A DNA stretch of 64,000 nt from positions 3,009,501 to 3,073,500 of the forward strand of contig NZ_CP083951.1 in the NCBI RefSeq assembly GCF_006440675.2, given 5' to 3'. Both the position numbers and the translations under genes were made by a program. Positions 25,168-33,511 of this stretch are shown piece by piece. Source of the DNA: Mesorhizobium sp. B2-8-5 (GTDB taxonomy: Bacteria; Pseudomonadota; Alphaproteobacteria; Rhizobiales; Rhizobiaceae). Numbering within the stretch: position 1 is the stretch's first letter; each line of letters begins with the position of its first letter. The notes below the pieces were generated by a model. The model saw only the letters and a program-made list of their open reading frames with translations, did not search any database and was not told where the DNA came from.

Positions 25168-26172
25168 TTACCTCCTGAAGCCGAGCGCCAGCGCGCCGAG
25201 GATCACCGAGCCGATCACCACCAGGCCCTTGACGATGAGCTGGATCTCCAGCGACAGGCCCTTGAGCAAAAGGATGTTGGAGATCATCGCCAGGAACACG
25301 GCGCCGATCGCCGCGTCGAGAATCCGGCCCTGGCCGCCCTTGATCGCCACGCCACCGACGAGCACGGCGGCGATCGCGTCGAAATCCAGCCCCGCGCCGA
25401 GCTTGAGGTTGCCCTGCGCCGCCTGCGAGCCATAGAGCGCGCCGGCAAAGGCCGCAGCCATGGCGGCGAACATATAGGCAAGCACAAGCGTGCGGCCGAC
25501 GCGCAGGCCTGTGAAGCTGGCGGCCTTCGGGTTCAGCCCGATCAGGCGAAGCTCCCGGCCGAAGCGGGTCCGCTCGACGATGAAGCTCAGCACGATCGCA
25601 GCCAACAGGAAGAGCAGGATCTGATTGGGCAGGCCGAGGGTCCGTCCGACCCCGAGCCAGCTCGCGTCTCCCTGGCCCACGACCGTCAGGCCGCCGGAAT
25701 AGAACGAGCCGGCGCCGGTGATGATCGAAGCCATCGCTATCGTGGTGATGATCGGATTGGTGCGGAACAGGCCGACGGCGATACCCTGGGCCAACCCGAA
25801 CAGCCCGCCGATCAGGACCACCAGGATCACGCTCGCGAACAGGCCGAAATGCAGGAAGGATGCAAAAAGAATGGTGGAGACGGCGGCCGTCGCGCCCATC
25901 GACAACATGAAGAGATTGCCGGAAAGCGTGATAAGCGCCATGCCGACCGCGGCGATGCCGACCGCGGACGTGGAGTACATGATCGCCGACACATTGGCGC
26001 CCGAGGAAAAGCCGGGAATGGTGAATGTTGCCCACAGGGCGAACAGCACCGTGGCTGCCCACACCGCGGTGGATTGGATGCGCTCCGGCCGCATCAGGCT
26101 GGCGCCGAGCGCCGCCGCGTCGAATCCGACCAAGGCCCTGCCTCCGCTCCTTATATTGCCGTTGATGCTCAT
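25168..26172 (-). CDS. Sugar ABC transporter permease (CUT2)
   Basis: A 334-aa permease with MALITLSGNLFMLSMGATAAV in place of the more usual GGIDLS-type motif, and LVGGVAIKGGQGRILDAAIGA near the C-terminus. Its ATG overlaps the ATPase stop (ATGA), indicating translational coupling. The changed substrate-channel motif sets it apart from its partner at 24180. Confidence 0.9.
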   Translation of the reverse strand: MSINGNIRSGGRALVGFDAAALGASLMRPERIQSTAVWAATVLFALWATFTIPGFSSGANVSAIMYSTSAVGIAAVGMALITLSGNLFMLSMGATAAVSTILFASFLHFGLFASVILVVLIGGLFGLAQGIAVGLFRTNPIITTIAMASIITGAGSFYSGGLTVVGQGDASWLGVGRTLGLPNQILLFLLAAIVLSFIVERTRFGRELRLIGLNPKAASFTGLRVGRTLVLAYMFAAMAAAFAGALYGSQAAQGNLKLGAGLDFDAIAAVLVGGVAIKGGQGRILDAAIGAVFLAMISNILLLKGLSLEIQLIVKGLVVIGSVILGALALGFRR

Positions 26173-27671
26173 GCCGCCCTCCCGATGTCCGGACCGCGAA
26201 CGACATCGCCCAGGATGGAATCCATGGTCGTCTCCTCGACCGGCAGGTCGCGGACGATCTCGCCGCGGAAGACTGTGATCACGCGCTGCGACAGTTCCCG
26301 GATCTCTTCCAGGTCCGTCGAAAAGAACAGGACGACCAACCCCTCGCGGGCGAGCGCCTGGATTTCGCGGTAGATCTCGGTGCGGGCGCCGACATCGACG
26401 CCGCGTGTCGGCTCGTTGAGCACCAGGATCCTGGGCGAGAGCGCGACCGACTTGGCGATCGCCACTTTCTGCTGGTTGCCACCCGAAAGCGTCGACGCCG
26501 CAGCCGGCAGCCGGCGGGCGTCGATCTGGAACCGGCGGGCAAGCTCGCCCGCCTGCCTGCGCGCATCGGCGAGCGTCAGGACACCGAAGCGGTTGAGGCG
26601 GTCGAGTATCGCCGCTGTGAGGTTGACCTCGATGGGGGCTCCGAGGAAGAGGCTCTTGCCGGCGCGGTCCTCCGAGACATAGGCGATACCGGCACGGCTC
26701 GCCGCCGCAATCGAGGTGACCTCGACCGGAGAGCCGCCGACCCTGATCGTGCCGGCGTAGTGTCGCTCCAGGCCTGCCAGCGTTTCGACCAGCGCATTGG
26801 CGCCGGAGCCCAACTGACCGATGACGCCGACGATCTCGCCGGCGCGGAAGGCAAGATCGACGGGGCGGTATTTTCCCGCGACGCCAAGTCCCGCCAGCTC
26901 GATCACCGTCGCCGCCTCGGGCCCGGCCCGGTCGCGCGTTGCATGCGCCGAGGTTACCTCGCGACCGATCATCTCGGTGACGAGCTCGTCATTGGTCCAT
27001 TGCGCGGTCGGTTTCGTCAGGATGCGCTGTCCGTTCCGGAACACGGTCGTGCGATCGGTGAGGGCGAAGATCTCCGGCAGGCGATGGCTGATATAGACGA
27101 CGGCCGTTCCCTTGGCGCGCAGCCAGCGCACCGTGGCGAAGACCCGCTGGATCTCGGCGTCGGAAAGGCTCGCGGTCGGTTCGTCGAGGATGAGCACGCG
27201 CGCTCCGCGTATCACGGCGCGGCAGATTTCGAGGAGCTGCTGCTCGGCAATCGACAGGTTTCCGGCCTCGAGGTTGAGCGGCACATCCGACAGCCCGAGC
27301 TGATCCAGGGTCTCGCGTGCACGCGCCCTGTAGCGGGCGCGGATATAAAGCTGGGAGATATCGGGGTCGCCCAGAAGCACATTGTCCAGCACGGACAGAT
27401 GCGGAATGATCGACAGTTCCTGATAGACGACGGAAACAAGTTTCGGATTGGTGAGCTCACCGGGCCGCAGCAAATGCCCGCCGACGCGGACCTCGCCTTC
27501 GTCCGCAGGCATGAGGCCGGCGATGATACGCACCAACGTGCTCTTGCCGGCGCCGTTCTCGCCGCAAAGAGCATGGATCTCGCCGGCGTGAAGATCGAAG
27601 TCGATGCCCTTCAGCGCATGGACCCCGCCGAACGACTTGCGCAAGTTCGTGACCGTGAGAACGGCTTGCAT
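26169..27671 (-). CDS. Sugar ABC transporter ATP-binding protein (two NBDs)
   Basis: A 500-aa CUT2 ATPase and first gene of the operon. NBD1 has GENGAGKST, LSIAEQQLLEICRA and VLILDEPTASL. NBD2 has a degenerate Walker A (GQLGSGANALV), LSGGNQQKVAIAKS and LVLNEPTRGVD. It is preceded by about 220 bases carrying the GTCCA-N3-TGGAC dyad (27755-27769), so the operon (ATPase, two permeases, binding protein, SDR, TIM barrel, SDR) appears co-regulated with the hydroxyquinol genes. Confidence 0.92.
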   Translation of the reverse strand: MQAVLTVTNLRKSFGGVHALKGIDFDLHAGEIHALCGENGAGKSTLVRIIAGLMPADEGEVRVGGHLLRPGELTNPKLVSVVYQELSIIPHLSVLDNVLLGDPDISQLYIRARYRARARETLDQLGLSDVPLNLEAGNLSIAEQQLLEICRAVIRGARVLILDEPTASLSDAEIQRVFATVRWLRAKGTAVVYISHRLPEIFALTDRTTVFRNGQRILTKPTAQWTNDELVTEMIGREVTSAHATRDRAGPEAATVIELAGLGVAGKYRPVDLAFRAGEIVGVIGQLGSGANALVETLAGLERHYAGTIRVGGSPVEVTSIAAASRAGIAYVSEDRAGKSLFLGAPIEVNLTAAILDRLNRFGVLTLADARRQAGELARRFQIDARRLPAAASTLSGGNQQKVAIAKSVALSPRILVLNEPTRGVDVGARTEIYREIQALAREGLVVLFFSTDLEEIRELSQRVITVFRGEIVRDLPVEETTMDSILGDVVRGPDIGRAA

Positions 27672-27754
27672 AGCTCGTGAAACCTCCCAACACCGCGCCT
27701 CCGAGCGGTGCCAAAAGGCTTAAACGACAAGTTCGCCGGGGGTCGCGGGTAAAT

Positions 27755-27769
27755 GGTCCATATTGGACT
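27755..27769. promoter_or_regulatory. Operator-like dyad GTCCA-N3-TGGAC, copy 3
   Basis: GGTCCA-TAT-TGGACT, 84 bases upstream of the ATPase start. The five-base arms match copies 1 and 2 exactly, while the three-base centres differ (GTT, AAT, TAT), as expected for a dimer-binding site. Confidence 0.7.
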
Positions 27770-27892
27770 TTCTGTCCTGCCGGCGCATCGTTACCGCGCG
27801 GGCTATGTGCAGCACTCCTTCTCGGAGCAACCGATGAATCTGATCTGCGCCGATCTGCGCGAGCTGGCGAGCAGGTCTACGGAGCGTCTTCT

Positions 27893-29389
27893 TTAGTCGG
27901 TCTGGATCCAGACCGCCTTGGTCTCCAGATACTCGTGCAGATGCTCGACGCCGCCCTCGCGCCCGTAGCCGGACATCTTCATGCCGCCGAACGGCACGGC
28001 CGGGTCGATGGCGTGATACATGTTGACCCAGACCGAGCCGGCCTTGACGCGGCGCGCGAGCTTGTGCGCGGTGCCGAGATTGGTGGTGAATATGCCGGCC
28101 GCGAGACCGTAAGGCGTAGCGTTGGCGCGCGCGACGACCTCATCCAGCGTGTCGAAGGGCATGGCCGAGATGACCGGCCCGAAGATCTCTTCCCGCGCGA
28201 TGGTCATCTTGTCCGACACCGCGCCGAAGACGGTCGGCGCGATGAAGTTGCCGCCGTCATAGAGCTCGCCCGTCAGCCTTGAGCCGCCGGCGACCAGCCT
28301 GGCGCCTTCGTCGTTGCCGGCCTTGATGTAGCCTTCCACCTTGCCGGCCTGCCTCGCATTGATCAGCGGCCCGATCTCGGTTTCCGCCTCGATGCCGTGG
28401 CCGATGCGCAGCTTGCCGGCGAACTCGGCGACCCGGCGCACGAATTCGTCATGGATCTCGCGCGCCACGAACAGGCGTGAGCCAGCAATGCAGATCTGGC
28501 CGGAATGCACGAACACCGCCATCGCCGCGACCGGCACGGCCTTGTCGATATCGGCGTCGCGGCAGACGATGATCGGCGACTTGCCGCCAAGCTCCAGCGA
28601 GACGCGCTTGAGGTTGGCGACGCCGGCGCGGGCGATGGCCTGCCCGGTCAGCGTCGAGCCGGTGAAGACGATCTTGTTGACGTCGGGATGCTCGGCAAGC
28701 CGCGCGCCGGCCTCGGCGCCGGTTCCGGTGACGATGTTGACGACACCGTCAGGCACGCCGGCTTCCTGCATCAGCTTCGCGATCAGGAGCGGCGTCAGCG
28801 ATGCATCCTCCGACGGCTTCAGCACGATGGTGCAGCCGGTCGCCAGGGCCGGCGCGATCTTCCAGATCGAGGCGGCGGTCGGGGCATTCCAGGGGATGAT
28901 CGCGCCCACGACGCCGACCGGCTCGCGCCGGGTGAAGGTGACGATCTCGCCGGGGATCGAATTGTCGATCGCTTCGCCATGCAGGGCGGTCGCCATGCCG
29001 CCATAGAAGCGCAGCATGCCGATGACCCGGCGCCGGTTGGCCAGCGTGCGGGTGATCGGCAACCCCATGTCGAGCGTGTCGGAGACGCTGAGCTCTTCCC
29101 AATGTTTCTCGAACAGGTCGGCGATCCGCAAAAGCACGTATTGCCGCTCGTAAGGCGAGAATTTCGACCAGGGGCCTTCGAAGGCCGCGCGCGCCGCGGC
29201 CACCGCCGCGTCGATGTCGGCGGCCGACCCGCGCGGCACGGTTGCCAGCACTTCGCCCGTCGCCGGGTTCAGCGCCTGCATCTCCTCACCGGATTGCGCC
29301 GCGACCCATTTGCCGCCAACGAACATCGGCCGGAATTCGCCATGGTAGAGCGTGGTGGCCTTCGCCCTCGGGTCGAAGTTCAAGGTCAT
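27893..29389 (-). CDS. NAD(P)-dependent aldehyde dehydrogenase
   Basis: A 498-aa aldehyde dehydrogenase: PWNAPTAASIWKIAPALATG, FTGSTLTGQ (cofactor loop), catalytic Glu in SLELGGKSP and catalytic Cys in SGQICIAGSR, then EEIFGPV and a C-terminal FGGMKMSGYGREGG. Start ATG 29389 follows GAGGAGAC. It is transcribed in the same direction as the importer operon but separated from it by the operator region, so it may be a separate unit. The substrate is undefined. Confidence 0.88.
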   Translation of the reverse strand: MTLNFDPRAKATTLYHGEFRPMFVGGKWVAAQSGEEMQALNPATGEVLATVPRGSAADIDAAVAAARAAFEGPWSKFSPYERQYVLLRIADLFEKHWEELSVSDTLDMGLPITRTLANRRRVIGMLRFYGGMATALHGEAIDNSIPGEIVTFTRREPVGVVGAIIPWNAPTAASIWKIAPALATGCTIVLKPSEDASLTPLLIAKLMQEAGVPDGVVNIVTGTGAEAGARLAEHPDVNKIVFTGSTLTGQAIARAGVANLKRVSLELGGKSPIIVCRDADIDKAVPVAAMAVFVHSGQICIAGSRLFVAREIHDEFVRRVAEFAGKLRIGHGIEAETEIGPLINARQAGKVEGYIKAGNDEGARLVAGGSRLTGELYDGGNFIAPTVFGAVSDKMTIAREEIFGPVISAMPFDTLDEVVARANATPYGLAAGIFTTNLGTAHKLARRVKAGSVWVNMYHAIDPAVPFGGMKMSGYGREGGVEHLHEYLETKAVWIQTD

Positions 29390-29696
29390 CGTCTCCTCCT
29401 CACGAATTCCGACGCGACTATTACTCCGGCTGCCGGCGACCTCAAACAAGGAAAGCTAAAGGGCGTTCAGAAAATCGGACAACGCGCGTCTTCTCCGTCG
29501 GCAATGCATCGACAATGGAGAGGTCTGCGGCGAAGCCCGATCTGACCCAGTCGGTATTGGGCACAGGCCTGTGTCGGTCCGGCAGTCTAACCGGCGCCGG
29601 CCTCTTCCATCGCCCGACGTTTTGCAAGGTGCAAGGTTGCGCCAGGCCCGGCCGGCGGTTATGCCGGTCGATATTTCCAGACGAAAGGCAAAACCG
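29390..29696. other. Intergenic region between divergent aldehyde dehydrogenase and S-formylglutathione hydrolase genes
   Basis: 307 bases with no convincing gene. It holds the promoters of both divergent genes and a 12-bp perfect palindrome CACAGGCCTGTG at 29562-29573 that could be a protein-binding site. I see no GTCCA-N3-TGGAC or EcfG-type site here. Confidence 0.5.
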
Positions 29697-30530
29697 ATGA
29701 AGGTCGTTTCCACCTCCAAATCGCATGGCGGTATCCAGGGCGTCTATTCCCACGCTTCCGAGGTCTGCGCCTGCGACATGACCTTCGCCGTCTTCGTGCC
29801 GCCCCAGGCCAAGGACGGGCCGCTCCCGGTCCTGTGGTACCTGTCGGGCCTCACCTGCACGCATGCCAACGTCATGGACAAGGGCGAGTACCGGCGGATG
29901 GCATCCGAGCTTGGGCTCGTCGTCGTGTGTCCCGACACCAGCCCGCGTGGACCTGACGTTCCCGACGAGAAGGACAATTGGCAGTTCGGCTGCGGCGCCG
30001 GTTTCTACCTCGATGCGACGCAGGAGCCCTATGCGAAAAACTATAGTATGTATTCCTACATCACCGAGGAACTGCCGGCGCTGATTGCCGCCAACTTCCC
30101 GGTCGACATGGCACGCCGGGCCATCTTCGGCCATTCGATGGGCGGACATGGCGCGTTGACGATCGCGCTGAAGAATCCTGAGCGTTATCGGAGCTGCTCG
30201 GCCTTCGCGCCGATCGTGCAGCCGTCGACGGCCGGCTGGTCGCGGCCGGCCTTCGAAAAATATCTCGGAGCGGACGAAAAGAGCTGGCGGGCCTATGATG
30301 CCACGCTGCTGATCGAGGACGGCAAGCGTTTTCCGGAATTCCTCGTCGACCAGGGCACGGCCGACGGCTTCCTGCAGGACGGCCTTCGGCCATGGCTGCT
30401 CGAAGAGGCCTGCAAGAAGGCGGGCATCGACCTCACCCTGCGCATGCAGGACGGCTACGACCATTCCTACAATTTCATCTCGACTTTCATGGACGATCAC
30501 CTGAAGTGGCATGCCGCGCGGCTGGCTTGA
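29697..30530 (+). CDS. fghA: S-formylglutathione hydrolase
   Basis: A 277-aa esterase-D-type alpha/beta hydrolase. It has the nucleophile Ser in GHSMGGHGA, LWYLSGLTCTHAN around the oxyanion hole, the PDTSPRG and FLVDQGTADGFL (Asp) segments, and the catalytic His in YDHSYNF. It hydrolyses S-formylglutathione to formate and glutathione in formaldehyde detoxification. No glutathione-dependent formaldehyde dehydrogenase gene is adjacent. Start ATG 29697 gives the family's usual length. Confidence 0.93.
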   Translation: MKVVSTSKSHGGIQGVYSHASEVCACDMTFAVFVPPQAKDGPLPVLWYLSGLTCTHANVMDKGEYRRMASELGLVVVCPDTSPRGPDVPDEKDNWQFGCGAGFYLDATQEPYAKNYSMYSYITEELPALIAANFPVDMARRAIFGHSMGGHGALTIALKNPERYRSCSAFAPIVQPSTAGWSRPAFEKYLGADEKSWRAYDATLLIEDGKRFPEFLVDQGTADGFLQDGLRPWLLEEACKKAGIDLTLRMQDGYDHSYNFISTFMDDHLKWHAARLA

Positions 30531-30580
30531 TTATCTTCCGTAAAATGCGCGCCCGGCCGCCCTGGAATGGTCTATTCCGC

Positions 30581-30596
30581 GTCAGCCATGGCTGAC
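30581..30596. promoter_or_regulatory. 16-bp perfect palindrome
   Basis: GTCAGCCATGGCTGAC lies 50 bases after the hydrolase stop and about 40 bases before the EcfG-type promoter. It could be a hairpin ending the upstream transcript or an operator; no T-run follows. Confidence 0.45.
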
Positions 30597-30637
30597 CATC
30601 GGGCATTCACCTTCTGGTGAGCGCGAGAATTTCCGGC

Positions 30638-30662
30638 GGAACATTCGTCTTTTCGCGCTGTT
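30638..30662 (+). promoter_or_regulatory. EcfG-type general stress promoter
   Basis: GGAAC, a 16-base spacer, then TGTT: one base from the alphaproteobacterial EcfG consensus GGAAC-N16/17-CGTT. It lies 34 bases before the DUF2231 gene. Confidence 0.6.
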
Positions 30663-30696
30663 ACATCCTGGCAGCAGCGCGGAAAGGAGCTTCCTG

Positions 30697-31149
30697 ATGG
30701 AAAATCCGCAATCCACGGCAAGCATAGCTGGCCATCCCATCCATCCGATGCTCGTCACCATCCCGATCGCCTGTTTCGTCGGGACCTTGCTCACCGATAT
30801 CGTCTATTGGCGGACAGCCGAAATGACCTGGGCCAATTTTTCGGCCTGGCTTGTAACCGTCGGTGTCATCGTCGGTATTCTGGCCGCCACCGCGGGGCTT
30901 ACCGACTTTCTTGGCGACCGCAAGATACGCGCTCAGCCGACGGCATGGCTGCATATGGCCGGCAATCTCGTCGCGCTTGTTTTGTCCTTCTTCAACATGC
31001 TCATCCACACCCGCGATGCCTGGACGTCCGTCGTGCCAACCGGGCTGATCCTGTCGGCGCTGGTGGTGATCATCCTGATCTTCACCGGCTGGCTCGGCTG
31101 GGGGCTGGTCTATCGCCATCATGTAGGAGTGGCCGATGAGACGGTCTGA
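30697..31149 (+). CDS. DUF2231 inner-membrane protein
   Basis: A 150-aa protein with four hydrophobic segments and the DUF2231 opening GHPIHPMLVTIPIA, which puts a His-Pro pair at the membrane edge. The function of the family is not established. AAAGGAG precedes the ATG. Its end overlaps the start of the sorbosone-dehydrogenase-like gene, so the two form an operon behind the EcfG-type promoter and are probably stress-induced. Confidence 0.85.
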   Translation: MENPQSTASIAGHPIHPMLVTIPIACFVGTLLTDIVYWRTAEMTWANFSAWLVTVGVIVGILAATAGLTDFLGDRKIRAQPTAWLHMAGNLVALVLSFFNMLIHTRDAWTSVVPTGLILSALVVIILIFTGWLGWGLVYRHHVGVADETV

Positions 31150-32482
31150 CAGCGCGATCAAATGGACGACCGCGGCGCTTTGCTGCGCAATGGCCGTGGG
31201 CGTTGCCGGCTGCAGCGACGACAACACCGACCCGAACACGCAGATCGGCCCGAATCCGAAACTGCCGGAGATAAACCAGTACCTGTTCCCGCCGATGCAT
31301 CTGGCCTCGGTGGTCGGGTGGAAAAACGACGAAAAGCCGACCGTCGCGCAGGGCCTGCAGATCGAGGCGATGGCTAAGGGGCTTCAGCATCCGCGCTCGC
31401 TTTACGTGCTGCCCAATGGCGACATATTGGTGGTGGAATCGACGGCGCCGACCGAAGCATCGGTCAAGCGGCCCAAGGACATCGTCATGGGCTGGGTCGA
31501 GAACTGGGTCACTTCCGGCGGCGACACCGGGCCGAGCAACCGCATCACGCTGTTGCGCGACACCAATGGCGACGGCAAGCCGGACTACCAGGGCGTGTTC
31601 CTTGACCATCTCAACTCGCCCTTCGGCGTGGCGCTGGTCGGCAACGACCTTTATGTCGCCGATACGGACGCGATCGTGCGCTATCCCTATCAGCCGGGCG
31701 ACACCAAGATCACGGCGCCGGGCAAGGTGCTGACGCAACTGCCGGGCGGGCCGATCGATCACCACTGGACGAAGAGTCTGGTGGCGAGTCCCGACGGTTC
31801 GCTGCTCTATGTCGGCGTCGGCTCGAACTCCAACATTACCGAGAACGGCATCCAGGCCGAAAAGGACCGCGCCGCGATCTGGGAGGTCGACCGCGCCACC
31901 GGCCGCTGGCGCATTTTCGCCAGCGGTTTGCGCAACCCCAACGGGCTGTCGTTCGAACCTGAAAGCAACGCGCTTTGGACGGTGGTCAACGAGCGCGACG
32001 AACTCGGGCCCAACCTCGTGCCGGACTACATGACCTCGGTCAAGGACGGCGCTTTCTATGGCTGGCCCTACAGCTACTACGGCCAGCATGTCGATCCGCG
32101 CGTGATGCCGCAGCGGCCGGACATGGTGGCGAAGGCCATCCCGCCGGATTACGCGCTGAGCTCGCATGTCGCGCCGCTCGGGCTTGCCTTCTACACCGCA
32201 AGCAACCTGCCGCAATCCTATCGCGGCGGCGCTTTTGTCGGCGAGCATGGCAGTTGGGACCGCTCCCGCTTCAACGGCTACAAGGTCGTCTTCGTGCCGT
32301 TCAGCGGCGGGCATCCGAACGGCATGGCGCAGGACGTCGTCACCGGCTTCCTCAACGACAAGGGCGAGGCGAGGGGTCGTCCGGTCGGCGTTGCCGTCGA
32401 CAAATCCGGCGCCCTGCTGATTGCCGACGATGTCGGCAACACGGTGTGGCGGGTCACCGCCGCGGCGCCGGGATCCACGTAG
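31136..32482 (+). CDS. L-sorbosone dehydrogenase-like (PQQ-type propeller) lipoprotein
   Basis: A 448-aa exported protein. The signal peptide ends in a lipobox (VGVAGC), so the mature protein probably starts at Cys and is lipid-anchored. The body is a six-bladed propeller of the sorbosone/aldose sugar dehydrogenase type: GLQHPRSLYVLPNGDILVVE, ASGLRNPNGLSFEPES, LWTVVNERDELG, FVGEHGSWDRS and RPVGVAVDKSGALLIADD. Such enzymes oxidise sugars with PQQ in the periplasm; in this branch the substrate is often unknown. It overlaps the DUF2231 gene by 14 bases. Confidence 0.82.
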   Translation: MRRSDSAIKWTTAALCCAMAVGVAGCSDDNTDPNTQIGPNPKLPEINQYLFPPMHLASVVGWKNDEKPTVAQGLQIEAMAKGLQHPRSLYVLPNGDILVVESTAPTEASVKRPKDIVMGWVENWVTSGGDTGPSNRITLLRDTNGDGKPDYQGVFLDHLNSPFGVALVGNDLYVADTDAIVRYPYQPGDTKITAPGKVLTQLPGGPIDHHWTKSLVASPDGSLLYVGVGSNSNITENGIQAEKDRAAIWEVDRATGRWRIFASGLRNPNGLSFEPESNALWTVVNERDELGPNLVPDYMTSVKDGAFYGWPYSYYGQHVDPRVMPQRPDMVAKAIPPDYALSSHVAPLGLAFYTASNLPQSYRGGAFVGEHGSWDRSRFNGYKVVFVPFSGGHPNGMAQDVVTGFLNDKGEARGRPVGVAVDKSGALLIADDVGNTVWRVTAAAPGST

Positions 32483-32491
32483 GAACCTGGC

Positions 32492-33361
32492 TCAATCCCC
32501 GGACATCGAGCGGGCCATGTCGAGGAAGGCGCGCACGAGCTTGCCGCCGCTGCGCTCGCGCAGGCAGATCAGCGCTTCGTCCATCAGCGTCTCCGGCGCG
32601 TCGATTGTGATCGGCACCAGCCGCGAGTCGTGGCCGAACTCGGCCGCCGACACGAAACCGACGCCGGCTCCGGAGGCGACGATCTCGCGCACGGCCTCAC
32701 GGCCTTCCGCTTCGATGGCGGGCTTCAGCTCGACATTCGAAGCCGCGGCAAGATCTTCCAGCTTCTTGCGCGTTTTCGAGCCGCGCTCGCGCATCACGAG
32801 CGGTTCCTGCGCGAGCTGTCCGAGTGTCAGCGATTTCCTGTCCGACAACGGGTGTTCGGCGGAGACGAAGGCGGTGATCGGCGTCGAGTTGAGTTTGAGC
32901 ATCTCGAAATCGCGTCCCGCCGGCATTTCGCCGAGAACGCCTATATCGGCTTCATAGCTGTAAAGGCTGCTGATCACAGTTTCCGTGTTACCGGAGCGCA
33001 CGGACACCTGGACGCCGGGGTAGCGGGCGCGAAAGGCGCCAAGGATATGCAGCAGATGGTGCGCCGCGTCGGCAACGATGCGCAACGTGCCGGAGCGCAA
33101 CGCGCGCGATTCGGTCAAAAGTTCGAGCGCCTGCTGCTCGGTCTCGAACATGCGGTGGGTGATCTCGAGCAGCCTCTGGCCCTGAGTGGTCAGCGTGACC
33201 TGCTTCTTGTTCCGGTTGAACAGGAGCACGTCATATTCTTCCTCCAGCTTGCGCACCTGGTCCGAAATCGCCGGCTGGGTCAGGAAAAGCGCCTCCGCCG
33301 CACGCGAGAAGCCGCCGGAAATGGCCACCTGATGAAATGCTCTGAGCTGGACATAACGCAT
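32492..33361 (-). CDS. LysR-family transcriptional regulator, divergent from phnW
   Basis: A 289-aa LysR protein. The N-terminal helix-turn-helix is FHQVAISGGFSRAAEALFLTQPAISDQVRKLEEE, followed by the co-inducer domain (about 90-289). It is transcribed away from phnW across a 150-base gap, the standard LysR arrangement, so it probably activates the 2-aminoethylphosphonate operon. AT-rich dyads at 33430-33443 and 41280-41297 are candidate sites. It is convergent with the sorbosone dehydrogenase-like gene, 9 bases away. Confidence 0.88.
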   Translation of the reverse strand: MRYVQLRAFHQVAISGGFSRAAEALFLTQPAISDQVRKLEEEYDVLLFNRNKKQVTLTTQGQRLLEITHRMFETEQQALELLTESRALRSGTLRIVADAAHHLLHILGAFRARYPGVQVSVRSGNTETVISSLYSYEADIGVLGEMPAGRDFEMLKLNSTPITAFVSAEHPLSDRKSLTLGQLAQEPLVMRERGSKTRKKLEDLAAASNVELKPAIEAEGREAVREIVASGAGVGFVSAAEFGHDSRLVPITIDAPETLMDEALICLRERSGGKLVRAFLDMARSMSGD

Positions 33362-33429
33362 CCGCGTGGTTCCCGTACTGGCGCCTGAGCGTCAGGCTGT
33401 TATCATTAATCAGATCGATACATCAATAC

Positions 33430-33443
33430 AAAATAACGATTTT
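33430..33443. promoter_or_regulatory. Candidate LysR-regulator site before phnW
   Basis: AAAAT-AACG-ATTTT dyad in the LysR-phnW intergenic region. The related TAAAAT-N6-ATTTTA lies before the transporter genes (41280-41297); both contain AAAATAA and GATTTTAC. A second dyad, CTGTCAT-N6-ATGACAG (33472-33491), lies between this site and phnW. Confidence 0.45.
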
Positions 33444-33511
33444 ACAAATATGTCCTACCCGCCGAGAATGACTGTCATATTCCGATGACAGAATCGAAGT
33501 GGGAGGGCAGC

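Noticed and set aside
24078..26373. Long plus-strand open frames opposite the two permeases
   Set aside because: Low-complexity Arg/Gln/Glu/His composition and full overlap with conserved membrane proteins mark them as shadows.
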